NCBI GenBank assembly: GCA_035646975.1
Contig: DASROJ010000242.1
Coordinates: 1-15,335, forward strand
DNA length: 15,335 nucleotides
Reading direction: 5' to 3'
Source: DASROJ01 sp035646975
Lineage (GTDB): Bacteria; Acidobacteriota; Polarisedimenticolia; JACPZX01; DASXTC01
Under the pieces are notes generated by a model. The model was not told the DNA's origin, ran no database searches, and saw only the letters and a program-made list of their open reading frames with translations. Made by a program: the position numbers and the translations under genes. Shown here piece by piece: positions 9,780-15,335 of this stretch. Positions within the stretch are counted from its first letter, which is position 1. Every line of letters starts with the position of its first letter.

Positions 9780-9785
9780 AGGATA
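9780..9785 (-). promoter_or_regulatory. Weak extended -10 candidate (TGG-TATCCT) for plsC
   Basis: On the minus strand TGG precedes TATCCT directly, giving an extended -10 layout, and the ATG follows after 7 bases. If used, the transcript would begin at the start codon, which agrees with the missing ribosome binding site. The hexamer matches the consensus at only 4/6. Confidence 0.25.
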
Positions 9786-9844
9786 CCACCCTTCGCGCCA
9801 GATCAGGCCGTGGCATGTTGCCGGTGTTCCGGCTGGAAGTCCTG

Positions 9845-9865
9845 TGACGATTGGCCACCTCGTCA
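9845..9865. promoter_or_regulatory. Inverted repeat TGACGA-N9-TCGTCA upstream of hyuA; possible operator
   Basis: Perfect 6-bp arms are separated by 9 bases, within the divergent promoter region and ending 20 bases before the TAGAAT box. The arm length and spacing suit a dimeric helix-turn-helix regulator. A 6-bp pair like this would arise by chance fairly often in 125 bases, and no regulator gene is adjacent. Confidence 0.25.
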
Positions 9866-9885
9866 ACCAGCCGGAGAATGTGGGC

Positions 9886-9891
9886 TAGAAT
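9886..9891 (+). promoter_or_regulatory. Candidate -10 box (TAGAAT) for hyuA; transcript probably leaderless
   Basis: TAGAAT is followed by C and ends 6 bases before the ATG at 9898, so transcription would begin at or very near the start codon. There is no Shine-Dalgarno at usable distance; the nearest GGAG is 22 bases upstream. No good -35 is present at 16-18 bases. Confidence 0.5.
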
Positions 9892-9897
9892 CTGCCG

Positions 9898-11904
9898 ATG
9901 CTGCGCATCGGCGTGGATACGGGCGGGACCTTCACCGACTTCGTGGTCGTGCGGGACGGTCGTGTGTCGGCATGGAAGCAGCCCTCCACACCGGATGATC
10001 CCGCACGCGCGATCCTCGACGGAATCCTGCGTGCGGTGCGAACCCCGGAGGATCTCGCGGGGGCGGAGGTGATCCACGGCTCCACCGTGGCGACCAACGC
10101 GATGCTCGAGGGAAAGACGGCGCGTATCGCCTTTGTCACCAACCGGGGCTTCGAGGACCTGCTCGAGATTGGCCGGCAGGCGCGTCCCGACCTGTACAAC
10201 CTCGACCTGGATCGCCCCGCGCCGCTCGCCCCACGGGACTTGCGATTCGGTCTCGGCGGCCGGCTGCGCGCGGACGGCACGGTGGTCGAGCCGCTGTCCA
10301 CCGGGGAAATCGACCGGCTCGCGGTGGAGCTGGGCCGGCTCGGGGTGGAGGCCGTGGCGCTCTGCCTGCTGCATTCATGGGCCGACAACACGCACGAAGA
10401 ACAGGTGGCACGGGCGTTCGAGCGCGCCGGTCTGAGCGTCTCGGTGTCGTCCCGCATCGTGCCGGAGTACCGCGAGTACGAGCGCGCCTCCACCACTGCC
10501 GTCAACGCGGGAGTGTCGCCGGTCGTGTCGCGCTATCTCGCCCGTCTGGAAGAAGGTCTGGCCGGCTCGCGGCTTCGGAGTCTGCGGGTGATGGGGAGCA
10601 ATGGCGGCGCCTTGTCTCCGGCGTCGGCCGGCGCCGAGGCGGTGCGCACCGTCCTGTCGGGTCCGGCGGCCGGCGTGCGCGCGGCGTTTCATGTCGGGCA
10701 GTCGATCGGCAGGTCCCGGCTCATCTCGTTCGACATGGGCGGCACCTCCACGGATGTCTGCCTGGTCCCGGGCGAAGTGAGAACCGGCGGCGAGGCGGTC
10801 GTGGCCGGCCACCCGGTGAAGATACCCACCACGGACATCCATACCGTGGGTGCCGGCGGCGGCTCCATCGCCTGGCGCGATGCCGGCGGCGCGTTGCGGG
10901 TCGGCCCGGCCAGCGCGGGGGCCGATCCGGGTCCGGCCTGCTACGGCCGCGGCGGACCGGCCACGGTCACCGACGCGAACCTGGTGCTGGGACGAATCGT
11001 GGCGGAGCGATTCCTCGACGGACGGATGCCGCTCGACCTGCAGGCGTCGCGCCGCGCGGTCGAGGCGGTTGCAGGCCAGCTGGGGATGGGGCTCGTGCAG
11101 ACCGCCTTGGGCATCGTCGAGGTGGCCGAGGCGACGATGGCGCGGGCGATACGCGTCATCTCGCTTCACCGGGGATACGAGCCGCAGGATTTCGATCTGC
11201 TGGCGTTCGGCGGCGCGGGCGGCCTCCACGCCGCGGAGCTGGCGACAACGCTGGGGATCGGCCGCGCGATCATTCCCGCGAACCCGGGGGTCTTCTCGGC
11301 GTTCGGGATGACGGTGGCCGACGTGCGGAAGGATCGCTCGGTCTCCCTGCTTGCCGACGCCGGTGTCACGGGCCGGCGGGTTCTCGAGGCGGCGTTCGCG
11401 CAGCTCGAGGCCGTCTGCCGTCGCGACCTGGAGGCCGAGGCCATCGAGCCGCACCGGATGAGTTTCGAGCGGTCGATCGATGCGCGGTACCGGGGCCAGT
11501 CGTACGAGATCAACGTCGTCTTCTCGCAGGAATGGCTCGACCATTTCCACGCGGAGCACCAGCGGCTCTATGGCTACAGGCGACAAGACCAGACGGTCCA
11601 GATCGTGACACTGCGTCTGCGCGGTGTCGGTCGTGTCGAAGAGCCCGGGACGTCCGCCGGGCAACTCGCGTCGGAAGAAGGCCGTGCGCCGACGGATGCC
11701 TGCTCGGGGCATCGCGCCCTCATCTGGAAGGGCGAAGAGGTGCAGGCAGGACTCTACGATCGGGCAAGGCTGCCCGTCATGGCGCCGGTTGCCGGCCCCG
11801 CGCTGATCCTCGAGCCGGGCGCCACGACACTGCTTCCACCCGGCTGGCGGATGCATCAGGACGAGGCCGGCCACATACACATGATGCGCGAGGGGGGCGG
11901 ATGA
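9898..11904 (+). CDS. hyuA: Hydantoinase/oxoprolinase family subunit A (ATP-binding)
   Basis: A 668-residue member of the N-methylhydantoinase A / 5-oxoprolinase / acetone carboxylase beta group, within the usual size. It begins with the phosphate-1 loop GVDTGGTFTDF (5-15) of the ASKHA fold, which fixes the start. GSTVATNAML (61-70), the second loop SGPAAGV (254-260), DMGGTSTD (279-286) and GAGGGSIAW (318-326) follow. The family couples ATP hydrolysis to opening cyclic amides (hydantoins, 5-oxoproline) or, in relatives, to carboxylation of ketones. Which reaction applies here cannot be decided; the separate A and B subunits exclude only the fused eukaryotic-type oxoprolinase layout. It overlaps hyuB by 4 bases (ATGA), so subunit production is probably coupled. 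Confidence 0.92.
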   Translation: MLRIGVDTGGTFTDFVVVRDGRVSAWKQPSTPDDPARAILDGILRAVRTPEDLAGAEVIHGSTVATNAMLEGKTARIAFVTNRGFEDLLEIGRQARPDLYNLDLDRPAPLAPRDLRFGLGGRLRADGTVVEPLSTGEIDRLAVELGRLGVEAVALCLLHSWADNTHEEQVARAFERAGLSVSVSSRIVPEYREYERASTTAVNAGVSPVVSRYLARLEEGLAGSRLRSLRVMGSNGGALSPASAGAEAVRTVLSGPAAGVRAAFHVGQSIGRSRLISFDMGGTSTDVCLVPGEVRTGGEAVVAGHPVKIPTTDIHTVGAGGGSIAWRDAGGALRVGPASAGADPGPACYGRGGPATVTDANLVLGRIVAERFLDGRMPLDLQASRRAVEAVAGQLGMGLVQTALGIVEVAEATMARAIRVISLHRGYEPQDFDLLAFGGAGGLHAAELATTLGIGRAIIPANPGVFSAFGMTVADVRKDRSVSLLADAGVTGRRVLEAAFAQLEAVCRRDLEAEAIEPHRMSFERSIDARYRGQSYEINVVFSQEWLDHFHAEHQRLYGYRRQDQTVQIVTLRLRGVGRVEEPGTSAGQLASEEGRAPTDACSGHRALIWKGEEVQAGLYDRARLPVMAPVAGPALILEPGATTLLPPGWRMHQDEAGHIHMMREGGG

Positions 11905-13487
11905 GCGGGGACGGCGGAAGGTACGACCCGGTCAGGCTCGAGGTGTACCGCAACCTGTTCACCTCCGTTGCCGAGGAGATGGGCGTGGCGCTGCAGCGAA
12001 GCGCCTACTCGCCGAACATCAAGGAGCGCCGCGATTTCTCGTGCGCCCTGTTCGACTGCGCCGGCCGCCTGATCGCGCAGGGAGATCACATGCCGGTCCA
12101 TCTCGGCTCGATGCCGGCCTCGGTGAGCGCCGCGCTGGCCGACCTCGATCTGCGCAAGGGGGAGATGGCGCTGCTCAACGATCCATTTCGCGGCGGCACC
12201 CACCTGCCCGACATGACGCTGGTCTCGCCGCTCCATGTCGCGGGATCCGGAAGACCGGAGTTCTATCTTGCGAACCGGGCGCACCACAGCGACGTCGGTG
12301 GGATGTCCGCGGGCTCGATGCCGCTGGCCACCGAGATCTACCAGGAAGGACTGCGGCTGCCGCCGGTGCGCTTCATCAAGGGAGGCGAACCGGACCGCGA
12401 TCTGATGAGCGTCATCCTCGCCAACGTACGCACGCCTGAAGAGCGCGTCGGGGACCTGATGGCGCAGGTGGCCGCGAACCGGGTAGGGGAGCGGCGGCTG
12501 GCCGCGCTCGTGGAACGTCATGGACTCGACGAGGTCGCCGCCTACGGGCGGCATCTCATCGATTATGCCGCCCGCCTGATGGCGGATCTGATCGGCGGCA
12601 TCCCCGACGGCAGCTACGGCTTCACCGACTACCTCGACGATGACGGGATCACATCGGAGCCGGTGCCGATCGTCGCCGCCATCACCATCGCAGGACGCCT
12701 GGCCAGGATCGATTTCGGCGGCTCGGCGCCGCAGGTGGCCGGTCCCGTCAACGCGGTGGAGGCGATCACACGCTCGGCCGTGCTCTACGCGTTTCGATGT
12801 CTTCTGTCACCCGGTGCTCCGGCCAACGATGGATGCTATCAGCCGTTGGAGATCATCGCACCCGAGGGAACGGTCGTGAACGCCCGCCCACCCGCCTCGG
12901 TGGCGGGCGGCAACGTGGAGACATCCCAGCGGATCGTCGACGTCCTGTTCGGTGCCCTTGCCGGGGCGCTTCCCGATCGGATCCCGGCGGCCAGCAGCGG
13001 CACCATGAACAACCTGACATTCGGCGGCAAGGATCCACGCACCGGAAACTCGTTCGCCTATTACGAGACCATCGCCGGCGGGATGGGAGCGCGGCCGGGG
13101 CGCGACGGGCTTTCCGGAGTTCACACGCACATGACCAACTCGCTCAACACGCCCATCGAGGCGCTCGAGCTGGCGTTGCCTGTCATGATGTCCCGCTATA
13201 CGCTGCGTCGCGGCACGGGCGGCGATGGCCGTCAACGGGGCGGCGATGGGATCGTGAGAGAGTATCGTTTTCTGGCCGACGCCGAAGTCACCCTGCTGGC
13301 CGACCGGCGCAGGCTGGCGCCGTGGGGACTCGCCGGCGGCCGACCCGGCGCTTCGGGCCGGGACTTGTTGACGCGCGCCGGTCAGGTGGAAACGCTTCCG
13401 GGCAAGTTCAGGCGACAGGTGGCGTCGGGTGACGTCCTGACGATCGAGACACCAGGAGGCGGCGGATGGGGGAGCAAGGACACGTGA
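11901..13487 (+). CDS. hyuB: Hydantoinase/oxoprolinase family subunit B
   Basis: A 528-residue partner of HyuA. The start at 11901 is fixed by a purine-rich GAGGGGGG just upstream, by the ATGA overlap with hyuA and by the family N-terminus DPVRLEVYRNLF (9-20). Family blocks in order are SPNIKERRDFSCALFD (37-52), GDHMPVHLGSM (61-71), NDPFRGGTHLPDM (93-105) and NRAHHSDVGG (125-134); the clustered His and Asp residues probably form the metal/active site. GNVETSQRIVD lies further on, and the Gly-rich end (TPGGGGWG) is typical. The frame is open far upstream of the true start, but that extension lies inside hyuA in another frame and has no protein-like composition. The substrate is unknown. Confidence 0.93.
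   Translation: MSGDGGRYDPVRLEVYRNLFTSVAEEMGVALQRSAYSPNIKERRDFSCALFDCAGRLIAQGDHMPVHLGSMPASVSAALADLDLRKGEMALLNDPFRGGTHLPDMTLVSPLHVAGSGRPEFYLANRAHHSDVGGMSAGSMPLATEIYQEGLRLPPVRFIKGGEPDRDLMSVILANVRTPEERVGDLMAQVAANRVGERRLAALVERHGLDEVAAYGRHLIDYAARLMADLIGGIPDGSYGFTDYLDDDGITSEPVPIVAAITIAGRLARIDFGGSAPQVAGPVNAVEAITRSAVLYAFRCLLSPGAPANDGCYQPLEIIAPEGTVVNARPPASVAGGNVETSQRIVDVLFGALAGALPDRIPAASSGTMNNLTFGGKDPRTGNSFAYYETIAGGMGARPGRDGLSGVHTHMTNSLNTPIEALELALPVMMSRYTLRRGTGGDGRQRGGDGIVREYRFLADAEVTLLADRRRLAPWGLAGGRPGASGRDLLTRAGQVETLPGKFRRQVASGDVLTIETPGGGGWGSKDT
13454..13459 (+). promoter_or_regulatory. Strong Shine-Dalgarno (AGGAGG) inside the hyuB end
   Basis: AGGAGG lies 6 bases before the ATG at 13466, within the last codons of hyuB. 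It favours ATG 13466 over the GTG at 13484, which would overlap the hyuB stop as GTGA. Confidence 0.6.
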
Positions 13488-13894
13488 GCGACAACGCGCA
13501 CCGGCGTCTCAGGATATCGCTCATCGCGGGCAGCCTGTACGACCTGACCTTCGCCTTCATCAACCTCGCGGCGCCGGCGATCGGGGCGGCCTTCTTCGAG
13601 ATCCCGCTGCCCGAACAGCAGGTGTACCTGCGCTTCACGGGTGTCTTCCTGATCATGCTCGCGCTTTTCTACATGCTGCCCGTGATCCATCCCGGTCGGT
13701 ATCTCGGCAACGTGGTGGTGGCGATCCTCGGAAGGGGGATGGGCGCGCTCTTCCTGATCGTGGCGGTCACCCTGTACGATCAGCCCCGGGCCTTCATCCT
13801 GCTGGGGATGGGCGACCTGGTTTTCGCCGCGTTGCACACCGTTTTCCTTGCCCGGGCCGAGGGGGGCAATCCGTTCAGGCACTACCTCGACTGA
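13466..13894 (+). CDS. Small four-helix membrane protein of unknown function, coupled to hyuB
   Basis: I do not recognise a named family. The 142 residues hold four hydrophobic segments at about 17-43, 53-75, 80-102 and 107-128, with a basic N-terminus (HRRLR) and short charged loops, so it is an inner-membrane protein. Conserved-looking points are YDL at the start of helix 1, YLRFTGVF before helix 2 and HPGRYLGN between helices 2 and 3. No catalytic motif is visible. The gene overlaps hyuB by 22 bases and has its own AGGAGG, so it is co-translated with the hydantoinase subunits. It could be an accessory or transport-related partner, or an unrelated passenger. The alternative GTG start at 13484 would shorten it by six residues. 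Confidence 0.75.
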   Translation: MGEQGHVSDNAHRRLRISLIAGSLYDLTFAFINLAAPAIGAAFFEIPLPEQQVYLRFTGVFLIMLALFYMLPVIHPGRYLGNVVVAILGRGMGALFLIVAVTLYDQPRAFILLGMGDLVFAALHTVFLARAEGGNPFRHYLD

Positions 13895-13912
13895 ACGCGT
13901 CGAGGACCCCGT

Positions 13913-14407
13913 TCATCGTCGCACGTCGATGTCGACCAGCGCGCCGCTTTCCCATGTGAACGTCAGCCGGGCCCCCTTGCCATTCATGTAGCCGAGCTGG
14001 GTGCGCTTTTTCCCATGGGGATACTGTTTCTCCAGGTTGAACTGGCCCTCGAGGATCGGAATCTTCTCCGGCACGGGCTCGAGGTCCGGTCGCCACTTTC
14101 CGACGGTGTCGAGGAAGCCATCCTCCGTGGGAAACTTTTCCTGCAGTCCGGGATGCGAGCGGTAGAGCTGTCGAGCCCCCTCGTCGGTCATCATCCGATC
14201 CACCGACTCGCGCACCTCGGTCCAGTTCTCCTTTGCCATGTCGCGGATCAGATCGCCGCCCTTTTCGATCACCAGGTAGCTCACCCCGACACAGGTGGCC
14301 GTGCCGACGACAACCACCGTCAGGCAACCGAGGGCTATCTTGCCCCAGAGAGGGACACCGCCTGCCGGCTTTCCGCCGGAAGCTGTCATTTCGCTCATCG
14401 ACCCCAT
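13913..14407 (-). CDS. Single-pass membrane protein of unknown function
   Basis: 164 residues and no recognised family. A short Gly/Pro-containing N-terminus leads to one transmembrane helix at about 23-47 (GKIALGCLTVVVVG onward), then a hydrophilic C-terminal domain of about 115 residues. The domain begins with an acidic-basic helix (GGDLIRDMAKENWTEVRESV) and ends in a strand-rich part (LGYMNGKGARLTFTWESG), and is probably extracytoplasmic. ATG 14407 has only a weak GAGA upstream; the in-frame ATG 14398 (MSEMTAS) is preceded by GGGG and may be the true start. It converges with the hyu cluster (18 bases apart) and diverges from the M28 gene. Protein-like composition and its fit between neighbours support a real gene. 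Confidence 0.7.
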   Translation of the reverse strand: MGSMSEMTASGGKPAGGVPLWGKIALGCLTVVVVGTATCVGVSYLVIEKGGDLIRDMAKENWTEVRESVDRMMTDEGARQLYRSHPGLQEKFPTEDGFLDTVGKWRPDLEPVPEKIPILEGQFNLEKQYPHGKKRTQLGYMNGKGARLTFTWESGALVDIDVRR

Positions 14408-14445
14408 TGTCTCAGAGTCGGCGGCATTTCTCCAGATTTGAGATC

Positions 14446-14463
14446 CGAACTGGCGTCAGTTCG
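14446..14463. promoter_or_regulatory. Perfect 7-bp palindrome at the M28 promoter; candidate operator
   Basis: CGAACTG (14446-14452), spacer gcgt, then CAGTTCG (14457-14463). It ends 2 bases before the TAGAAT box and covers the place of a -35 element, so a bound dimer would directly affect polymerase. It lies in the 72-base divergent region and could act on both genes. No regulator gene is in the window. Confidence 0.4.
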
Positions 14464-14465
14464 TC

Positions 14466-14471
14466 TAGAAT
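14466..14471 (+). promoter_or_regulatory. Candidate -10 box (TAGAAT) for the M28 peptidase gene; probably leaderless
   Basis: TAGAAT is followed by CTCCGGCC and then the ATG at 14480, 8 bases after the box. The context resembles that of hyuA (CTAGAATCT in both). No Shine-Dalgarno precedes the ATG. A TTGAGA lies at 14438-14443, but the 22-base spacing is too long for a normal -35. Confidence 0.5.
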
Positions 14472-14479
14472 CTCCGGCC

Positions 14480-15335
14480 ATGAGCTTCAGACGTGTCGCT
14501 TTCGTCCTGACCGGGTTCGCCTTGCTGCCGGGATCCCTTCCCGTGCACGGCGCCGCACCGGGTTCAAGGGCCCAGGCGCTCGTCGCCGAGGCATTGAAGA
14601 CACCCACCGCGTATTCCCGTCTGCGGGTGCTCACCGACACGATCGGCAATCGTCTGGCCGGCTCCGCGGCGGAGCCCGCGGCGGTGGCGTGGGCAAGGTC
14701 CGAATTCGAGAAGGACGGCATCCGGACGCATCTCGAGCCGGTGATGGTGCCGGTCTGGGTGCGGGGCCAGGCGCTCGTGGAGCTTGTCGCACCGGTGGCG
14801 CGGCCGCTGACGGTGCTGGCACTGGGAGGCAGCGTCGGAACACCGCCGGACGGAATCACCGCGCCGGTGGTCGTCGTCGACTCCATCGAGCAGCTGCAGA
14901 CGATGGGCGCTGAAAGAGTCCGTGGCAGGATCGTGCTGTTCGACAACCCGTTCGTGCGCACCGGAGACGAGTTCGCCGACTACGGCAAGGCCGTCAAGCC
15001 GCGCGGCAGCGGCGCCACCGAAGCCTCCAGGCTCGGTGCGGTGGCCGTGCTGGTGCGTTCGGTGGCCACCGCCTCCCTGAGCACGCCGCACACCGGGGCG
15101 CTGCGGTACGAGGACGGCGTGGCGAAGATACCTGCGGCCGCTGTCACGCTCGAGGACGCTGCGTTGCTGCATCGCCTCGCGGAGTCCGGCGGCGAGGTGC
15201 GTGTGCACCTGGTGCTGGGCTGCCGTACGGAGCCCGATCGGCCGGGAGCCAACGTGATCGCGGAGATACCCGGGAGCGTTCAGCCCGAGGAGGTCGTCCT
15301 CATCGCGGCCCACCTCGATTCGTGGGACGTGGGAC
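14480..15335 (+). CDS. M28 family peptidase, carboxypeptidase Q-like (3' end outside window)
   Basis: The first 285 residues are in the window and the frame is open to the edge. A signal peptide (MSFRRVAFVLTGFALLPGS, cleavage near 24-26) predicts export. The mature part matches the carboxypeptidase Q (plasma glutamate carboxypeptidase) layout: YSRLRVLTDTIGNRLAGS, an N-terminal part of the peptidase fold, then a PA-type insert (about 85-245) with GGSVGTPPDGITAPVVVV and RSVATASLSTPHTGAL. It then returns to the peptidase fold with NVIAEIPGS and AAHLDSWDVG, where His278 is the first expected zinc ligand and Asp280 the conserved supporting acid. The remaining ligands lie beyond the window. Release of amino acids from short peptides is the family role; the exact specificity is inferred only. 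Confidence 0.92.
   Translation, partial: MSFRRVAFVLTGFALLPGSLPVHGAAPGSRAQALVAEALKTPTAYSRLRVLTDTIGNRLAGSAAEPAAVAWARSEFEKDGIRTHLEPVMVPVWVRGQALVELVAPVARPLTVLALGGSVGTPPDGITAPVVVVDSIEQLQTMGAERVRGRIVLFDNPFVRTGDEFADYGKAVKPRGSGATEASRLGAVAVLVRSVATASLSTPHTGALRYEDGVAKIPAAAVTLEDAALLHRLAESGGEVRVHLVLGCRTEPDRPGANVIAEIPGSVQPEEVVLIAAHLDSWDVG

Larger units (their letters stand above)
9773..9897. other. Divergent intergenic region between plsC and hyuA
   Basis: These 125 bases must hold the promoters for plsC (leftward) and hyuA (rightward). Visible elements are TATCCT near plsC, TAGAAT near hyuA and an inverted repeat at 9845-9865. No small gene with a credible ribosome binding site is seen. Confidence 0.6.

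Noticed and set aside
10377..11900. Long upstream extension of the hyuB frame, which would give a 1036-residue protein
   Set aside because: The extension lies within hyuA in another frame, has an Arg/Gly/Pro-rich composition typical of GC-rich shadow frames, and hyuB has its own ribosome binding site and family N-terminus at 11901.
9898..13487. hyuAB as an acetone/acetophenone carboxylase
   Set aside because: The A and B subunits share ancestry with these carboxylases, but no gamma-type small subunit gene or ketone-pathway neighbours are present, so the general hydantoinase/oxoprolinase name is kept.
13892..13915. TGAACG/CGTTCA inverted repeat spanning the converging stop codons
   Set aside because: Half of each arm is the stop codon of its gene, the stem is 6 bp with a 12-base loop, and no T-runs flank it. 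It is probably coincidental.

Overview
The window is GC-rich, gene-dense bacterial chromosome with no RNA genes, insertion sequences, CRISPR arrays or phage genes. The core genes (serine synthesis, tRNA 3'-end maturation, phospholipid acylation, acetate activation) sit beside exported hydrolases: an M24-fold protein, an LCAT-like lipoprotein and a carboxypeptidase-Q-like M28 peptidase. Together with TAGAAT promoter boxes placed against start codons, this suggests a free-living heterotroph, perhaps of the Acidobacteriota or a neighbouring GC-rich phylum. That placement is inferred from gene content only.

Layout. (1) 2-1366 (+): the 3' part of a probably Tat-exported M24/creatinase-fold protein whose metal site looks broken. 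(2) 1619-3049 (+): an LCAT-family lipoprotein hydrolase, after a 252-base gap. (3) 9772 down to 3064 (-): five closely packed genes read in the order plsC, cca-type nucleotidyltransferase, acs, class V aminotransferase, serA. The last two overlap by one base and very probably perform the first two steps of the phosphorylated serine pathway. acs has its own candidate promoter. (4) 9898-13894 (+): hyuA and hyuB (ATP-dependent hydantoinase/5-oxoprolinase family, overlapping by 4 bases), followed with overlap by a small four-helix membrane protein of unknown function. (5) 14407 down to 13913 (-): a single-pass membrane protein of unknown function. (6) 14480 to the window end (+): the 5' part of an M28 peptidase of the carboxypeptidase Q type, transcribed away from (5).

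The most notable signals are regulatory and structural. The heptamer TAGAATC lies at promoter position before hyuA, the M28 peptidase and acs. For the first two it is 6-8 bases from the ATG with no Shine-Dalgarno, which implies leaderless mRNAs. A perfect 7-bp palindrome touches the M28 promoter and a 6-bp one lies beside the hyuA promoter. The M24 protein has lost three of five canonical metal ligands. I see no convincing new multi-gene defence or mobile system; the hyuAB-membrane protein cluster is the best candidate for an undescribed functional unit.
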